A stretch of DNA of 64,000 nt, taken from Mycolicibacterium psychrotolerans. GTDB taxonomy: Bacteria; Actinomycetota; Actinomycetes; Mycobacteriales; Mycobacteriaceae. Of the stretch, positions 7,978 to 20,079 are shown piece after piece (the stretch's first letter is position 1; every line of letters begins with the position of its first letter). The stretch is from positions 1,550,001-1,614,000 of the forward strand of contig NZ_AP022574.1 of the NCBI RefSeq assembly GCF_010729305.1, in the 5' to 3' direction. Under the pieces are notes generated by a model. That model was not told the DNA's origin. It was given only the letters and a program-made list of their open reading frames with translations, and made no database searches. The position numbers and the translations under genes were made by a program.

Positions 7978-8754
7978 GTGCTGGATCTAGAACCGCATGG
8001 CCCGCTGCCCCAACAGATCTATTGGCGACGCAGGGCTCTCGCGCTCGGCGTGGCCGCGCTCGTCATCGGCATCATCGCCGCCGTGGTCGCGGTCGTCGTG
8101 ATGAACAGCACCAGCAACGAGCAGCCCACCGCCAACGAGTCGCAGCAGACGCAGGCGGCCGCCCCGCCGACGCCGCTGCCCGGCGAGAACCCCGGGGTCA
8201 AGACCCCGATCCAGCCGCCGGCCCAGCAGGCCCCGCCGCCGACCGCCACCCCGACAGCGGCCGTGGTGCCCCCGCCGATCCTCAAGGAGGGCGACGACTG
8301 CCCCGACTCGACGCTGGCGGTCAAGGGCATCACCAACGAGCCGCAGTACGTCGTCGGCGACCAGCCGAAGTTCACGATGGTCGTCACGAACATCGGCCTG
8401 GTGGCCTGCCAGCGCGACGTGGGCGCAGCGGTGCTCGCCGCCTACGTGTACTCGCTGGACAACCAGCGGCTGTGGTCGAACCTGGACTGCGCGCCGTCCA
8501 ACGAGACGCTGATCAAGACCTTCCAGCCCGGTGAGCAGGTGACCACCGAGGTGACGTGGACGGGCATGGGTTCGGCGCCGAACTGCCCGCTGCCGCGCCA
8601 GCCGATCGGGCCGGGCACCTACAACCTGGTCGTCCAACTGGGCAACCTGCGCTCGGCGACGGTTCCGTTCATGCTCGCCCAGCCGCAGCAGCTGCCGCCG
8701 GGTGCGCCGGGAGCGGTTCCGGCACCGGCGCCCGCGCCGGCACCGGGCGGCTGA
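7978..8754 (+). CDS. Membrane-anchored proline-rich protein (Rv3587c-like)
   Basis: The 258-residue product has a short cytosolic N-terminus, one transmembrane helix (about residues 22-42), a Pro/Gln/Thr-rich linker (about 50-100), an extracytoplasmic domain of about 125 residues with four cysteines likely to form disulfides, and a Pro/Ala tail. It corresponds to the conserved hypothetical Rv3587c between canB and disA. No enzymatic motif is visible. It is probably exported and cell-wall facing. It starts at a GTG at 7978. Confidence 0.75.
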   Translation: MLDLEPHGPLPQQIYWRRRALALGVAALVIGIIAAVVAVVVMNSTSNEQPTANESQQTQAAAPPTPLPGENPGVKTPIQPPAQQAPPPTATPTAAVVPPPILKEGDDCPDSTLAVKGITNEPQYVVGDQPKFTMVVTNIGLVACQRDVGAAVLAAYVYSLDNQRLWSNLDCAPSNETLIKTFQPGEQVTTEVTWTGMGSAPNCPLPRQPIGPGTYNLVVQLGNLRSATVPFMLAQPQQLPPGAPGAVPAPAPAPAPGG

Positions 8755-8755
8755 G

Positions 8756-9874
8756 TCAGGCCAGCCGGTCGGCGATCGTCGACTCGGCCAGCTGCGACAG
8801 ACCCTCGCGGATGTGGCGGGCCCACATCGAGCCGATGCCCTCCACCGACTGCAGATCGCTGGCGCTCGCAGCCAGCAGGCCCTGCAGCGAGCCGAAGTTG
8901 CGCACGAGCAGGTCGACGTGCGCGAACTGCAGCCGCGGGATGCCCGCCATCGCCCGGTAGCCCCGAGAGCTCATCGCCGAATCCTGCGCCTCTGCGGTCG
9001 ACGGATAACCGAAAACCCGTGCCAGCGTGGTGAAGTCGAGCAGCTCGCTGTCGGAGAGCCCGTCGAGTTCCTCGAGGGTGGCGGTGACCTGGGCGGCGGT
9101 CGGCGGGTCCGGGTTGGCGTGGTAGTCCCGCACGATGAGCTCGCGGTCGGTGTCGTTGTCGCCCACCAGCTCGTCGAGCTGCAGTTTGAGCTGTCGGCCG
9201 TCGGTGCCGAGTTCGACGACGTCGGAGTCGATCTCGAGGCTGATCCGGCGCACCATCTCGAGGCGCTGCACCACGGTCATCACGTCGCGCAGCGTCACGA
9301 AGTCCTCGATCTCGGCCATCGACAGCTGCCGGCTCACCTCGTCGAGGCGGGTCTTGTAGCGCTCCAGCGTGTCGATGGTCTGGTTGGCCCGCGACAGGAT
9401 CGTCGCCGACTCGGGCACCACGTGCCGCTCGCCCGCGACGTACACCGTCACGATGCTCATCGAGTGGCTGACGGAGATCACCGGGTAGCCGGTCTGGATC
9501 GCGGTGCGCTCGGCCGAGCGGTGCCGGGTGCCGGACTCCTCGGTCGGGATCGACGGGTCGGGCACCAGCTGGACGTTGGCCCGCAGAATGCGGCTGCCGT
9601 CGCTGGAGAGCACCACGGCGCCGTCCATCTTCGACAGCTCGCGCAGCCGGGTCGGTGCGTAGCGCACGTCCAGCGAGAAACCGCCGTCGCAGATCGCCTC
9701 GACGCTGTCGTCGTAGCCGATGACGATCAGCGCCCCGGTGCGCCCCCGCAGAATGCGTTCCAGGCCGTCACGCAGCGGGGTGCCGGGCGCCAGCCGGGCG
9801 ATCGTCTCCCGCAGTGTCGGCCGGGCCAGCTGCACGACCGTGCGTGAGGTCCGTCCCGTCGACTTCACGGCCAT
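8756..9874 (-). CDS. disA: DisA, diadenylate cyclase
   Basis: DisA makes c-di-AMP from two ATP and scans DNA. The 372-residue protein has the N-terminal DAC domain with the DGA (KMDGAVVL) and RHR (GTRHRSAE) signature motifs, a helical linker, and a C-terminal helix-hairpin-helix domain ([15 protein letters not shown]). The ATG at 9874 has a good ribosome binding site (GAGGGGAA). It lies 20 bases downstream of radA, the classical pairing, since RadA regulates DisA activity in other bacteria. Confidence 0.95.
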   Translation of the reverse strand: MAVKSTGRTSRTVVQLARPTLRETIARLAPGTPLRDGLERILRGRTGALIVIGYDDSVEAICDGGFSLDVRYAPTRLRELSKMDGAVVLSSDGSRILRANVQLVPDPSIPTEESGTRHRSAERTAIQTGYPVISVSHSMSIVTVYVAGERHVVPESATILSRANQTIDTLERYKTRLDEVSRQLSMAEIEDFVTLRDVMTVVQRLEMVRRISLEIDSDVVELGTDGRQLKLQLDELVGDNDTDRELIVRDYHANPDPPTAAQVTATLEELDGLSDSELLDFTTLARVFGYPSTAEAQDSAMSSRGYRAMAGIPRLQFAHVDLLVRNFGSLQGLLAASASDLQSVEGIGSMWARHIREGLSQLAESTIADRLA

Positions 9875-9894
9875 CTGTTCCCCTCGGATCCGCC

Positions 9895-11280
9895 TCAGTT
9901 CGCGCCATTCTGGCTGATCCGGCGCAGGACCTGCAATGCCGAGGTGATGTCGTCGGCCGGGATCGTGCGCAGCCCGGCGGGCGGGGGCGGCACCCCGGCG
10001 GGCACGACGGCGCAGGTGAAGCCCAGCCGCGCGGCCTCCGACAGCCGGCGGTCCATCCCCGTCACCCGGCGCAGGTCCCCGGCGAGCCCGACCTCCCCGA
10101 TCGCGATCGCGTTCGTCGGCATCGGCAGGTCGGTGAACGCCGACGCGATGGCCAGCGCCACCGCGAGATCGGACGACGAGTCGGTCAGACGCATGCCGCC
10201 GACCGTGGACAGGTAGATGTCGTTGGCGCCGACGGGCAGCCGGGCCCGCTTCTCCAGCACGGCGGTGATCATCGCCGCCCGCGAGGAGTCGATGCCGCTG
10301 ACCGCCCGGCGCGGGCTGCCGCTCGCCGGTGAGCCGATGAGCGCCTGCACCTCGCCGATCATCGGCCGCTTGCCGTCCAGCGTCACCGTCACCGATGTGC
10401 CGGGCACCGCCTTGGGGCGCTGGTCGAGGAACAGTCCCGACGGATCGGAGACGCACTCGATCCCGTTGTCGTGCAACAGGAAACACCCCACTTCGTCGGC
10501 GGCGCCGAACCTGTTCTTGACGCCGCGCACCATCCGCAGCGACGTCGCCCGGTCGCCCTCGAAGTGCAGCACGACGTCGACGAGGTGTTCCAGGGATCGG
10601 GGCCCGGCGATCGCGCCGTCCTTGGTGACGTGGCCGACGAGCAGCATGGCCACCCCGGTGGTCTTGGCCGTCATCGTCAGGGCGGTGGTGACCGCGCGGA
10701 CCTGGGTGACACCCCCGGTGACTCCGTCCGCCTCGGTGGTCGACATGGTCTGCACCGAGTCGACGACCACCAGCGACGGCGCGACCGCCTCGATGTGGCC
10801 GAGCGCGGTCTGCAGATCCGACTCCGCGGCGAGGTAGACCTCGTCGTGCGCGCAGCCGGTGCGTTCGGCGCGCAGCCGGATCTGGCCTGCCGACTCCTCA
10901 CCCGACAGGTACAGCGCCCGGCGACCGGTCTGCGCCCACCGGTGGGCCACCTCGAGCAGCAGTGTGGACTTGCCGACCCCCGGATCGCCGGCAAGCAACG
11001 TCACCGAACCGGGCACCAGGCCGCCGCCCAACACGCGGTCGAGTTCGCTGACCCCGGTGTGGAAGTGCCGCGTGCTGCCCGGATCGATGGAGCTGATCGG
11101 CACCGCCGGAGACGTGGGAGCGACGACACGCCGGGTGGCCGAACCGCCGACCGCGGTCAGCGCGACTTCGTCGACCGTGCCCCAGGTGCCGCACTCAGAG
11201 CAGCGGCCGACCCACTTGGGCGTGATGTGGTGGCATTCCGAACACCGGTATTGCGAACGTGTTTTCGAAGTCCGGGCCAC
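9895..11280 (-). CDS. radA: RadA/Sms DNA repair ATPase
   Basis: The 461-residue protein contains the N-terminal zinc finger ([19 protein letters not shown]), a Walker A motif (GDPGVGKST), the RadA-specific KNRFG motif ([11 protein letters not shown]) and a C-terminal Lon-protease-like domain ([18 protein letters not shown]). RadA is a helicase-like RecA paralogue acting in recombination intermediates. It starts at a GTG at 11280 and is followed closely by disA, forming lpqE-radA-disA on this strand. Confidence 0.95.
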   Translation of the reverse strand: MARTSKTRSQYRCSECHHITPKWVGRCSECGTWGTVDEVALTAVGGSATRRVVAPTSPAVPISSIDPGSTRHFHTGVSELDRVLGGGLVPGSVTLLAGDPGVGKSTLLLEVAHRWAQTGRRALYLSGEESAGQIRLRAERTGCAHDEVYLAAESDLQTALGHIEAVAPSLVVVDSVQTMSTTEADGVTGGVTQVRAVTTALTMTAKTTGVAMLLVGHVTKDGAIAGPRSLEHLVDVVLHFEGDRATSLRMVRGVKNRFGAADEVGCFLLHDNGIECVSDPSGLFLDQRPKAVPGTSVTVTLDGKRPMIGEVQALIGSPASGSPRRAVSGIDSSRAAMITAVLEKRARLPVGANDIYLSTVGGMRLTDSSSDLAVALAIASAFTDLPMPTNAIAIGEVGLAGDLRRVTGMDRRLSEAARLGFTCAVVPAGVPPPPAGLRTIPADDITSALQVLRRISQNGAN

Positions 11281-11337
11281 GGGGTGACGGTATCCGCCGG
11301 GACCGACAGATCGGGCGCGGCGCGCCCGGTGCGAAGG

Positions 11338-11928
11338 TCAGTGCCCGCCGGAGTGGCCTTCGGCCGGCGCGCCGTCGTCGGTGACCTCGCGCCGCGGCGC
11401 CTCGCCCGCGGAGATCGGCACCGGCACGGTGGCGTCGCCGGACTTCTCGAACGTGAAGGTGAAGTCGTAGGTCAGCCCGTTGGTGATCGGCTTCTTCAGC
11501 GCCACCTTGGCCTCGGCGGCGTCGGCGGGCTCGACGCTCTCCAGCGCTTTGGTCTGACCGTCGGGGGTGCCGACCACCAGCACACCGTTGGCCGGCAGCG
11601 CGCCGTCACCGGTCAGCGTCACCGTGCCCACGTCGGACGTGATCCGGACCAGCTTGTCGTTGACGTCGGCCGAGGTGTTGGCGGCGGTGAAGATCAACTC
11701 GACGTCGCGGCCAGGCTGGACGTAGTCCGCGGTCTGCTGGGCGCGCAGGTGCACGTTGCGCAGCGCGATGGGACCGGCTTTGCCGCTGGTGCCGTTGATC
11801 GCGGGCTCTTGCGTCGCGGTCTGGGACACCTGGCCCGCGCCGCAGCCGCTCAGGGCGACGGACAGGCCCACCGCGGCGGTCGCCACAGCGGCGGTGATGA
11901 CAGAAGTGCGCCGTTCTAAGGGGTTCAC
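11338..11928 (-). CDS. lpqE: LpqE lipoprotein
   Basis: A 196-residue lipoprotein: signal peptide followed by the lipobox LSGC (Cys29), and a beta-rich domain resembling LpqE (Rv3584). A C-terminal His/Gly tail (EGHSGGH) may bind metal. The function is not established. It is divergent from carD across about 250 bases and upstream of radA with a 57-base gap. Confidence 0.82.
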   Translation of the reverse strand: MNPLERRTSVITAAVATAAVGLSVALSGCGAGQVSQTATQEPAINGTSGKAGPIALRNVHLRAQQTADYVQPGRDVELIFTAANTSADVNDKLVRITSDVGTVTLTGDGALPANGVLVVGTPDGQTKALESVEPADAAEAKVALKKPITNGLTYDFTFTFEKSGDATVPVPISAGEAPRREVTDDGAPAEGHSGGH

Positions 11929-12110
11929 TGGGTGCCTCCTGCTCGGCCGACAACGCGACGTGACATGCCGGTCTTCCTGGTTCGACTATGCAGAGTAGTA
12001 GGTCGCGATTGCGCACGGTAGCGCAGGGCGCGAGAGATGCGGCCCAGGCCCGCGCCTTGCACGGATTCGTCGGTGTGTCAACCCCTGGTGTTCGCCGACT
12101 GTGCCCCTGA

Positions 12111-12668
<558 letters not shown>

Positions 12669-12673
12669 AGGAC

Positions 12674-13156
12674 GTGATTCCCCGCGTCGGTCTCGGGACC
12701 GACGTTCATCCCGTCGAAGTCGGACGCCCGTGCCGGCTGCTGGGTCTGCTGTTCGACGACGCCGACGGCTGTGCCGGTCATTCCGACGGTGACGTCGCCG
12801 CCCATGCCCTCTGCGACGCTCTGCTGTCCGCGGCGGGTATGGGCGACATCGGCGAGGTCTTCGGCACCGACCGCCCGCAGTGGCGGGGGGTGTCCGGTGC
12901 GGACATGCTGCGCCACGTGCGCTCGCTGCTCGACGGCGCCGGCGTGCGCGTCGGCAACGCCGCAGTGCAGGTCATCGGCAACCGGCCCAAGATCGGTCCC
13001 CGCCGGGCCGAGGCCCAGCAGGTGCTCTCCGAACTGCTGGGGGCCCCGGTTTCGGTGTCTGCCACCACCACCGACGGCCTCGGTCTGACCGGGCGGGGCG
13101 AGGGTCTGGCGGCGATCGCGACGGCCCTGGTTTTTGACGATGAGGGTTTCGCCTGA
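12674..13156 (+). CDS. ispF: IspF, 2-C-methyl-D-erythritol 2,4-cyclodiphosphate synthase
   Basis: IspF makes MEcPP in the non-mevalonate (MEP) isoprenoid pathway. The 160-residue product has the zinc site GTDVHP at the N-terminus, [10 protein letters not shown], and the C-terminal family motif [14 protein letters not shown]. It starts at a GTG only 5 bases after carD, with AAGGA overlapping the carD stop, so translation is probably coupled. In M. tuberculosis, ispD lies between carD and ispF; here it is absent. Confidence 0.94.
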   Translation: MIPRVGLGTDVHPVEVGRPCRLLGLLFDDADGCAGHSDGDVAAHALCDALLSAAGMGDIGEVFGTDRPQWRGVSGADMLRHVRSLLDGAGVRVGNAAVQVIGNRPKIGPRRAEAQQVLSELLGAPVSVSATTTDGLGLTGRGEGLAAIATALVFDDEGFA

Positions 13157-13179
13157 TCGGGCCGGTAAGCTGGCCCGTC

Positions 13180-14595
13180 GTGACCGAACGCCCCGCAGCT
13201 GTCATGCGGCTCTATGACACCTTGTCTGGCGGTGTGCGCGATTTCGCGCCACTGCGGCCCGGCCACGTCTCGATCTACCTGTGTGGCGCCACGGTGCAGG
13301 GCCTGCCGCACATCGGCCACGTCCGCAGCGGTGTCGCGTTCGACGTGCTGCGCCGCTGGCTGACCGCCAAGGGCTTCGACGTCGCGTTCATCCGCAACGT
13401 CACCGACATCGACGACAAGATCCTCACCAAGGCCGCCGACGCGGGCCGGCCGTGGTGGGAGTGGGCGGCGACCTACGAGCGGGCGTTCTCGGCCGCCTAC
13501 GACGCGCTCGGCGTGCTTCCCCCGTCGGGCGAGCCGCGCGCCACCGGGCACATCACCCAGATGGTGGAGCTGATCGAGCGGCTGATCGACCGCGGCCACG
13601 CCTACACCGGGGCGGGCGACGTCTACTTCGACGTCGCGACCCTGCCGGACTACGGCAAGTTGTCCGGCCACCGGATCGACGACGTGCACCAGGGTGAGGG
13701 CGTCGCGACGGGCAAGCGCGACCAGCGTGACTTCACGTTGTGGAAGGGCGCAAAACCGGGTGAGCCGTCGTGGCCCACGCCGTGGGGCCGCGGCCGCCCC
13801 GGCTGGCACACCGAATGTGTCGCGATGGCCCACGAGTACCTCGGCGCCGAGTTCGACATCCACGCCGGCGGAATGGACCTGGTGTTCCCGCACCACGAGA
13901 ACGAGATCGCCCAGGCCGAGGCCGCCGGGGACGGCTTCGCCCGGTTCTGGCTGCACAACGGCTGGGTCACCATGGGCGGGGAGAAGATGAGCAAGTCGCT
14001 GGGCAACGTCCTGGCGATTCCCGCTGTGCTGCAACGGGTTCGGGCCGCCGAGTTGCGCTACTACCTGGGCAGTGCGCACTACCGATCGATGCTCGAGTTC
14101 TCCGAGACCGCGCTGGCCGACGCCGCGAAGGCCTACACCGGCATCGAGGACTTCCTGCACCGGGTGCGCACCCGCGTCGGCGCGGTGGTGCCGGGCGAGT
14201 GGACGCCGAAGTTCGGCGCCGCGCTCGACGACGACCTGTCGGTGCCGATCGCGCTGGCCGAGGTGCACGCAGCGCGCGCCGAGGGCAACCGCGCACTCGA
14301 TGCCGGAGACCACGAGTCGGCGCTCAGCCACGCGATGTCGATCCGCGCGATGATGGGCATCCTGGGCGCGGATCCGCTCGACGAACGCTGGGAGTCCCGC
14401 GACGAGACGTCGGCGGCGCTGGCGGCGGTCGACGTACTGGTCCAGGCCGAGGTGCGGCGACGCGAAGAGGCCAGGGCGCGCCGTGACTGGGCCGAGGCCG
14501 ACGCGATCCGCGACCGGCTCAAGGAGGCGGGCATCGAGGTGACCGACACCGGCGACGGTCCCCAGTGGTCACTGTCGGACGGGACGGACAAGTAA
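13180..14595 (+). CDS. cysS: Cysteinyl-tRNA synthetase
   Basis: A 471-residue class I aminoacyl-tRNA synthetase. The HIGH motif is HIGH in [11 protein letters not shown], and KMSKS is in [10 protein letters not shown]. The zinc ligands are visible in [18 protein letters not shown] and HHENE. It charges tRNA-Cys. The GTG at 13180 gives the N-terminus expected from M. tuberculosis CysS1. The stop codon overlaps the start of the rRNA methyltransferase by one base (TAATG). Confidence 0.96.
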   Translation: MTERPAAVMRLYDTLSGGVRDFAPLRPGHVSIYLCGATVQGLPHIGHVRSGVAFDVLRRWLTAKGFDVAFIRNVTDIDDKILTKAADAGRPWWEWAATYERAFSAAYDALGVLPPSGEPRATGHITQMVELIERLIDRGHAYTGAGDVYFDVATLPDYGKLSGHRIDDVHQGEGVATGKRDQRDFTLWKGAKPGEPSWPTPWGRGRPGWHTECVAMAHEYLGAEFDIHAGGMDLVFPHHENEIAQAEAAGDGFARFWLHNGWVTMGGEKMSKSLGNVLAIPAVLQRVRAAELRYYLGSAHYRSMLEFSETALADAAKAYTGIEDFLHRVRTRVGAVVPGEWTPKFGAALDDDLSVPIALAEVHAARAEGNRALDAGDHESALSHAMSIRAMMGILGADPLDERWESRDETSAALAAVDVLVQAEVRRREEARARRDWAEADAIRDRLKEAGIEVTDTGDGPQWSLSDGTDK

Positions 14596-15536
14596 TGGCG
14601 GGCAACTCTCAGCGGCGCGGCGCGGTGCGCAAGGCCGGCACCAAGAAGGGCCCGCAGGTCGGCTCCGGCGGCGTGCGTCGCCGCGGGCTGGAGGGCAAGG
14701 GCGCGACCCCGCCTGCGCACCAGCGGCCCAACCATCCGGCGGCCAAACGCGCCGCCAAGGCCGCCCGTTCGCAGCAGGGCAGACACCGCAAGACCGACGA
14801 GACCGAGGTTGTCCTCGGCCGCAACCCCGTGGTGGAGTGCCTGCGCGCCGGGGTTCCTGCGACGGCGCTCTACGTCGCGCTCGGCGCCGATTCCGACGAA
14901 CGGCTGACCGAGGCGGTGCAGACCGCGGCCGACAGGGGCATCGCGATTCTCGAGGTGCCGCGGCACGACCTCGACCGGATCGCCGCCAACGGCATGCACC
15001 AGGGCCTGGCACTCCAGGTGCCGCCCTACGCGTACGCCCACCCCGACGATCTGCTGGCCGCGGCGAAGAAGGATGCGGCCCCGCCGCTTCTGGTCGCCCT
15101 GGACAACATCTCCGACCCACGCAACCTGGGCGCCATCGTGCGTTCGGTCGCGGCGTTCGGCGGACACGGCGTGCTGATCCCGCAGCGCCGATCCGCGTCG
15201 GTGACCGCGGTCGCGTGGCGCACCAGCGCGGGCGCCGCGGCACGCACCCCGGTGGCCCGGGCGACCAACCTCAACCGCGCGCTCAAGCAGTACGCCGACG
15301 CGGGCGTGCAGATCGTCGGCCTCGACGCCGGCGGCGACACCGCGATCGACGACATCGACGGCAGCGGCCCGATCATGGTGGTGGTCGGTTCCGAGGGCAA
15401 GGGGCTGTCCCGGCTGGTGCGGGAGAACTGCGACGCCATCGTGTCGATCCCGATGGCCGGGCCCACCGAGTCGCTCAACGCGTCGGTGGCCGCCGGAGTG
15501 GTGCTCGCCGAGATCGCGCGGCAGCGCCGCGGCTGA
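14595..15536 (+). CDS. SpoU/TrmH-family 23S rRNA 2'-O-methyltransferase (RlmB type)
   Basis: The 313-residue protein has a basic, low-complexity N-terminus (about residues 1-65), a substrate-binding domain ([14 protein letters not shown]) and a SPOUT methylase domain. Knot motifs are [25 protein letters not shown] and [12 protein letters not shown]. It is the orthologue of Rv3579c and is probably the Gm2251 methyltransferase of 23S rRNA. Its TGA abuts the TGA of the opposing arsB-like gene in a TGATCA palindrome. Confidence 0.92.
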   Translation: MAGNSQRRGAVRKAGTKKGPQVGSGGVRRRGLEGKGATPPAHQRPNHPAAKRAAKAARSQQGRHRKTDETEVVLGRNPVVECLRAGVPATALYVALGADSDERLTEAVQTAADRGIAILEVPRHDLDRIAANGMHQGLALQVPPYAYAHPDDLLAAAKKDAAPPLLVALDNISDPRNLGAIVRSVAAFGGHGVLIPQRRSASVTAVAWRTSAGAAARTPVARATNLNRALKQYADAGVQIVGLDAGGDTAIDDIDGSGPIMVVVGSEGKGLSRLVRENCDAIVSIPMAGPTESLNASVAAGVVLAEIARQRRG

Positions 15537-16765
<1,229 letters not shown>

Positions 16766-16775
<10 letters not shown>

Positions 16776-17680
16776 GGATCGGCGCGCTGCCAGAGGGTCG
16801 GCAGGTGCAGGGGGATGCCGTCCTCGGCGGCCAGCCGGCTGAGCACCCGCATCGAGGCGTCGAGGTCGTCGGCGGCGAACGGCAGCGCGCGCAGCGGCTG
16901 ATCCAGGGGGCGGAAGAAGTCGTCCCAGTGGATGAGCACGACCCGGCGCGCCCCGACCGTGCGCACGGTCTCCGTCCAGTACTCCACGAGGTAGCTCTCC
17001 GGCTGCAGCCCGAGCTGCCCGACGCCGAGGTAGGCGACGTCGGCGTGCCTGCCGCGCAGCGCGCCGCGCAGGTAGCCGGCGCTGCCGACGATCAGCAGTG
17101 TGCGGCCGCTGGGCCGGTGGGCCACCAGCGTGGACCAGGCCTCGCCGCAGCGGTACGCCGACGCCCGCGCGGGCGGCCGGACGGGCGCGGTGATCTGTCC
17201 GGGGAAGCGGTCGGGCGGGCAGTGGTGCCCCTCGATCAGCGTCAGGTCGTACGCCCCGGCGGTGACCGGCCGGCCGGGGGTGACGACGTCGACGCGGTCC
17301 AGGTCCGCACCGCGCCCGAGGTGCGCCGCGGAGGCGCCGCCGATGAGCCGCGCCCCGGTGCGGCCGGCGACGACTGCCGAATCCATCGCGTGGTCGAAAT
17401 GGGTGTGAACCGGGGTGACGGCGTCGAGGCGCTCGACACCGAGCCTGCTCAGGGCGTGCTGGATGCGGGGCTGCGACGGGCGCAGGGGGCGGGTCGCGAC
17501 GGTCAGCAGGCCGGGCCGGCTGAAGAACCCGTCGGTCATCACCGCGGAGTCGCCGTCGTCGATGAGCAGCGTCGTGACGCCGGCCCACGTCACCGTGACC
17601 GGGGCCGTCGCGGCCGCGGCGGGCACGTCGAAGCGGTGGGCGTAGGCGGTGAGATCGGGACGGCCGAGCCTCAGACGCAT
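16766..17680 (-). CDS. Metallo-beta-lactamase-fold hydrolase (Rv3577-like)
   Basis: The 304-residue protein carries the metal-binding signature HTHFDHAMD (HxHxDH) and further candidate ligands (EGHHCPPD, IHWDDF), as in UlaG/ZipD-like MBL-fold hydrolases. Its substrate is unknown. The ATG at 17680 was preferred to the GTG at 17689 because AGGGTGG lies at the right distance and overlaps the MFS stop codon, indicating coupling. It is second in the MFS-MBL-ArsB operon. Confidence 0.8.
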
Positions 17681-17690
17681 GACGGCCACC

Positions 17691-18893
17691 CTAGGGCGTG
17701 CGCGCCGCCCTGACGCCGCGCAGTCCCGCCACCGCGGCGCCGAGGCAGGCGGCGGCCACCGCGCCTGCGAACCACGGGAACACCGACCCCAGATCCCACT
17801 GCGTGGCCGCCCATCCCGCGACGAGCGTCGGTACTGCCATCGCGGTGTAGGCCAGCAGGTAGAACGCCGACATCGTCTCGCCGCGGCGGCCGGCGGGCAC
17901 CACGTCGGACAGGTGGCGCAGCGAGCCTCCGAAGCCGAGCCCGAACGTCGCGCCGAGCAGCGCCGCGGCCACGAACACCAGCTGCGGCTGGTGGGTCAGC
18001 AGCACCGGGATGGTCAGCAGCAGCGACACGGCCATCCCGACGTCGCCGACGATCGCGGAGTACTTGGCCGGCAGCCGGGTCGCGGCGAGCTGGGCCAGCG
18101 CCGCGGCGAACGCCGTGGTGCCGACGACGGCACCGCCGAAGACGAGGTTGTCGATGTGGGTCTGCCGGGCGGCCAGCGACGGGTACAGCGACAGCAGCAC
18201 GCCCAGCACTGACCACGACGCCATAGCGCCGAGCGCGGAGAACCAGAAGTCGGACCGGATCTCCTGCGGTACCGCGGGTTTGGCGATGCGGATCGGTCCC
18301 TGGGCGCGATCGGTGTGCGGCTCGCGCAGGGCCAGCAGCCCGATCCCGACGATCAGGCAGATCACGGCGACCACCGCGTACGGGGTGCGCAGCGGGTGCG
18401 GCGCGTACTGGGCGAGCAGCGCGGAGCCCAGGATGGCGACGGTCATGCCGACGTTGAAGCTGACGCCGGAGAGCTGACCCGACCGCACGCCGTGGTCGGG
18501 GCGCAGGTCCAGCAGGGCGGCCGCACCGGCGACGACGATCGAGCCGACGGCAGCGCCGTGGATGGTGCGGGCGAGCAGCAGCAGCGCCATGTTGTCGGCG
18601 ACGAGGAAGACGCCCAACCCGACCAGCAGCGCGATCAGGGCGCCGACGAGCACCGGTTTGCGGCCCACCACGTCGGAGATCCGGCCCGACACCAGCACGG
18701 CGGCGAGCGCGGCGACGGCGTAGACCGCGAACACGATCGTGGTGGCCAGCGGCGAGAGGTGCCAGTTCGACTCGTAGATGCCGTACAGCGGCGCGGGCAG
18801 CCCCGACACCCCGAGCGCGACGCCGCTCAGCACCAGCAGCAGCGGGTAGGCCCAGCGCTGCGTCTCGCTGATCGGACGGTCGATCGCCACCAT
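17691..18893 (-). CDS. MFS transporter
   Basis: The 400-residue protein has twelve predicted helices and the MFS motif A-like loop GRISDVVGRKPVL between helices 2 and 3. The substrate cannot be read from sequence. It is first in the operon and divergent from the ArsR-type gene across a 98-base region holding a long inverted repeat, so it is a likely target of that regulator. The ATG at 18893 (MVAIDRP) was chosen; earlier in-frame starts would consume the operator. Confidence 0.82.
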   Translation of the reverse strand: MVAIDRPISETQRWAYPLLLVLSGVALGVSGLPAPLYGIYESNWHLSPLATTIVFAVYAVAALAAVLVSGRISDVVGRKPVLVGALIALLVGLGVFLVADNMALLLLARTIHGAAVGSIVVAGAAALLDLRPDHGVRSGQLSGVSFNVGMTVAILGSALLAQYAPHPLRTPYAVVAVICLIVGIGLLALREPHTDRAQGPIRIAKPAVPQEIRSDFWFSALGAMASWSVLGVLLSLYPSLAARQTHIDNLVFGGAVVGTTAFAAALAQLAATRLPAKYSAIVGDVGMAVSLLLTIPVLLTHQPQLVFVAAALLGATFGLGFGGSLRHLSDVVPAGRRGETMSAFYLLAYTAMAVPTLVAGWAATQWDLGSVFPWFAGAVAAACLGAAVAGLRGVRAARTP

Positions 18894-18915
18894 CGGGTGC
18901 CCCACTTTCCGGTCG

Positions 18916-18970
18916 GTTTGACAGACATCGAACCCGATCGAGCGTACGCTGGGTTCGACGAACATCAAAC
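18916..18970. promoter_or_regulatory. 55-bp interrupted inverted repeat, candidate ArsR operator
   Basis: The arms read GTTTGA-N6-TCGAACCC on the left (18916-18935) and GGGTTCGA-N6-TCAAAC on the right (18951-18970), with a 15-base centre. All 14 fixed positions pair exactly. The centre also contains the 10-base palindrome AGCGTACGCT at 18941-18950. It sits midway between the divergent MFS and ArsR genes. Confidence 0.6.
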
Positions 18971-18991
18971 CCCGCGTGGTGAAGGACACTC

Positions 18992-19312
18992 ATGGCCGAC
19001 GACGCGCACCCGGTCGCTCCGGTGCAGCAGGTGCTGGCGGCGCTGCACGATCCGGTCCGGCTGGAGATCGTGCGGCGGCTGCACAACGCCGGCGCGCCAC
19101 TGCAGTGCGGGGCGCTCTACGACGGCATCAACAAGTCGACGGCGACCCACCATTTCAAGATCCTTCGGGAGGCCGGCGTGACCGAGCGCCTGGTCATCGA
19201 CGGACTGACGTTCCAGCGGCTGCGCGTCGACGAGGTGGAGACCGCCCTGCCGCGGTTGCTGGGCAGCGTGGTGTCGTGCGCCAACCGCGACGCCGGCGCC
19301 TCCGTCAGCTGA
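18992..19312 (+). CDS. ArsR-family winged-helix regulator
   Basis: The 106-residue protein has the ArsR HTH layout (LHDPVRLEIVRRL, then a recognition helix around NKSTATHHFKILREAG). The single N-terminal metal motif typical of true ArsR (ELCVCDL) is absent, so a metal ligand is not obvious. It is preceded by GAAGGAC and is divergent from the MFS-MBL-ArsB operon, which it probably represses. It overlaps the 3' end of pxpA by eight bases. Confidence 0.82.
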   Translation: MADDAHPVAPVQQVLAALHDPVRLEIVRRLHNAGAPLQCGALYDGINKSTATHHFKILREAGVTERLVIDGLTFQRLRVDEVETALPRLLGSVVSCANRDAGASVS

Positions 19313-20069
19313 ACGGCGAGAGGTCGACGCCCTCGGCCAGCAGCCGGGTCCGCACCGCGGTGGCGATCTGCACGGCGCCCTCGGAGTCGCCGTGCACGCA
19401 CACCGATTCGACGGTGATCGGAATCGTCGAGCCGTCCACCGCGGCCACCCGGCCCGCGGTGACCATCGAGATCACCCGTTCGGCGATCTCGTCGGGGTCG
19501 CTCAGCACCGCGTTGCGCTCCCGCCGCGACACCAGCTGCCCGTCCGGCCGGTAGGACCGGTCGGCGAACGCCTCGGCGACCGTGCGCAGCCCGAGCTCGC
19601 CGGCCGCGTCGAACAGCACCGAGCCGGCGAGGCCCAGCAGAGGGAGCTCCGGATCCACCGCGTGCACCGCCTCGGCCACCGCGCGGGCCTGGTCGCGGTG
19701 GGTGACCACCGCGTTGTACAGCGCGCCGTGCGGCTTGACGTAGGACACCGTCGAACCGGCGGCCTTGGCCAGCGCTGACAGCGCGCCGATCTGGTACATC
19801 ACGTCGGCGGCCAGCTCTTCGGGTGGCACATCGATGAACCGGCGGCCGAAGCCCGCGAAGTCGCGGTAGCTGACCTGGGCGCCGATCCGCACGCCGCGTT
19901 CGGCGGCCAGCCGGCACGTGCGCGCCAGAGTCGCCGAGTCCCCGGCGTGGAAGCCGCAGGCGACGTTGGCGCTGGTGACGATTCCCAGCATCGCGTCGTC
20001 GTCGCCGAGCTGCCATACCCCGAAGCCCTCGCCGAGGTCGGCGTTGAGGTCGACCGTGCGGGTGGCCAC
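19305..20069 (-). CDS. pxpA: PxpA, 5-oxoprolinase subunit A (LamB/YcsF family)
   Basis: The 254-residue protein has the family signatures DLNADLGEGFG at the N-terminus, NVACGFHAGD, and VKPHGALYN. PxpA acts with PxpB and PxpC to cleave 5-oxoproline to glutamate. Neither partner lies next to it in this window, so they would have to be encoded elsewhere. It is downstream of znuB on the same strand with a 10-base gap. Confidence 0.88.
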   Translation of the reverse strand: MATRTVDLNADLGEGFGVWQLGDDDAMLGIVTSANVACGFHAGDSATLARTCRLAAERGVRIGAQVSYRDFAGFGRRFIDVPPEELAADVMYQIGALSALAKAAGSTVSYVKPHGALYNAVVTHRDQARAVAEAVHAVDPELPLLGLAGSVLFDAAGELGLRTVAEAFADRSYRPDGQLVSRRERNAVLSDPDEIAERVISMVTAGRVAAVDGSTIPITVESVCVHGDSEGAVQIATAVRTRLLAEGVDLSPFS

Positions 20070-20079
20070 GACGACCAGC

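Noticed and set aside
18918..18950. TTGACA at 18918 with TACGCT at 18945 as the arsR promoter
   Set aside because: The spacing is about 21 bases, too long for a normal sigma-A promoter; the bases are better explained as part of the inverted repeat.
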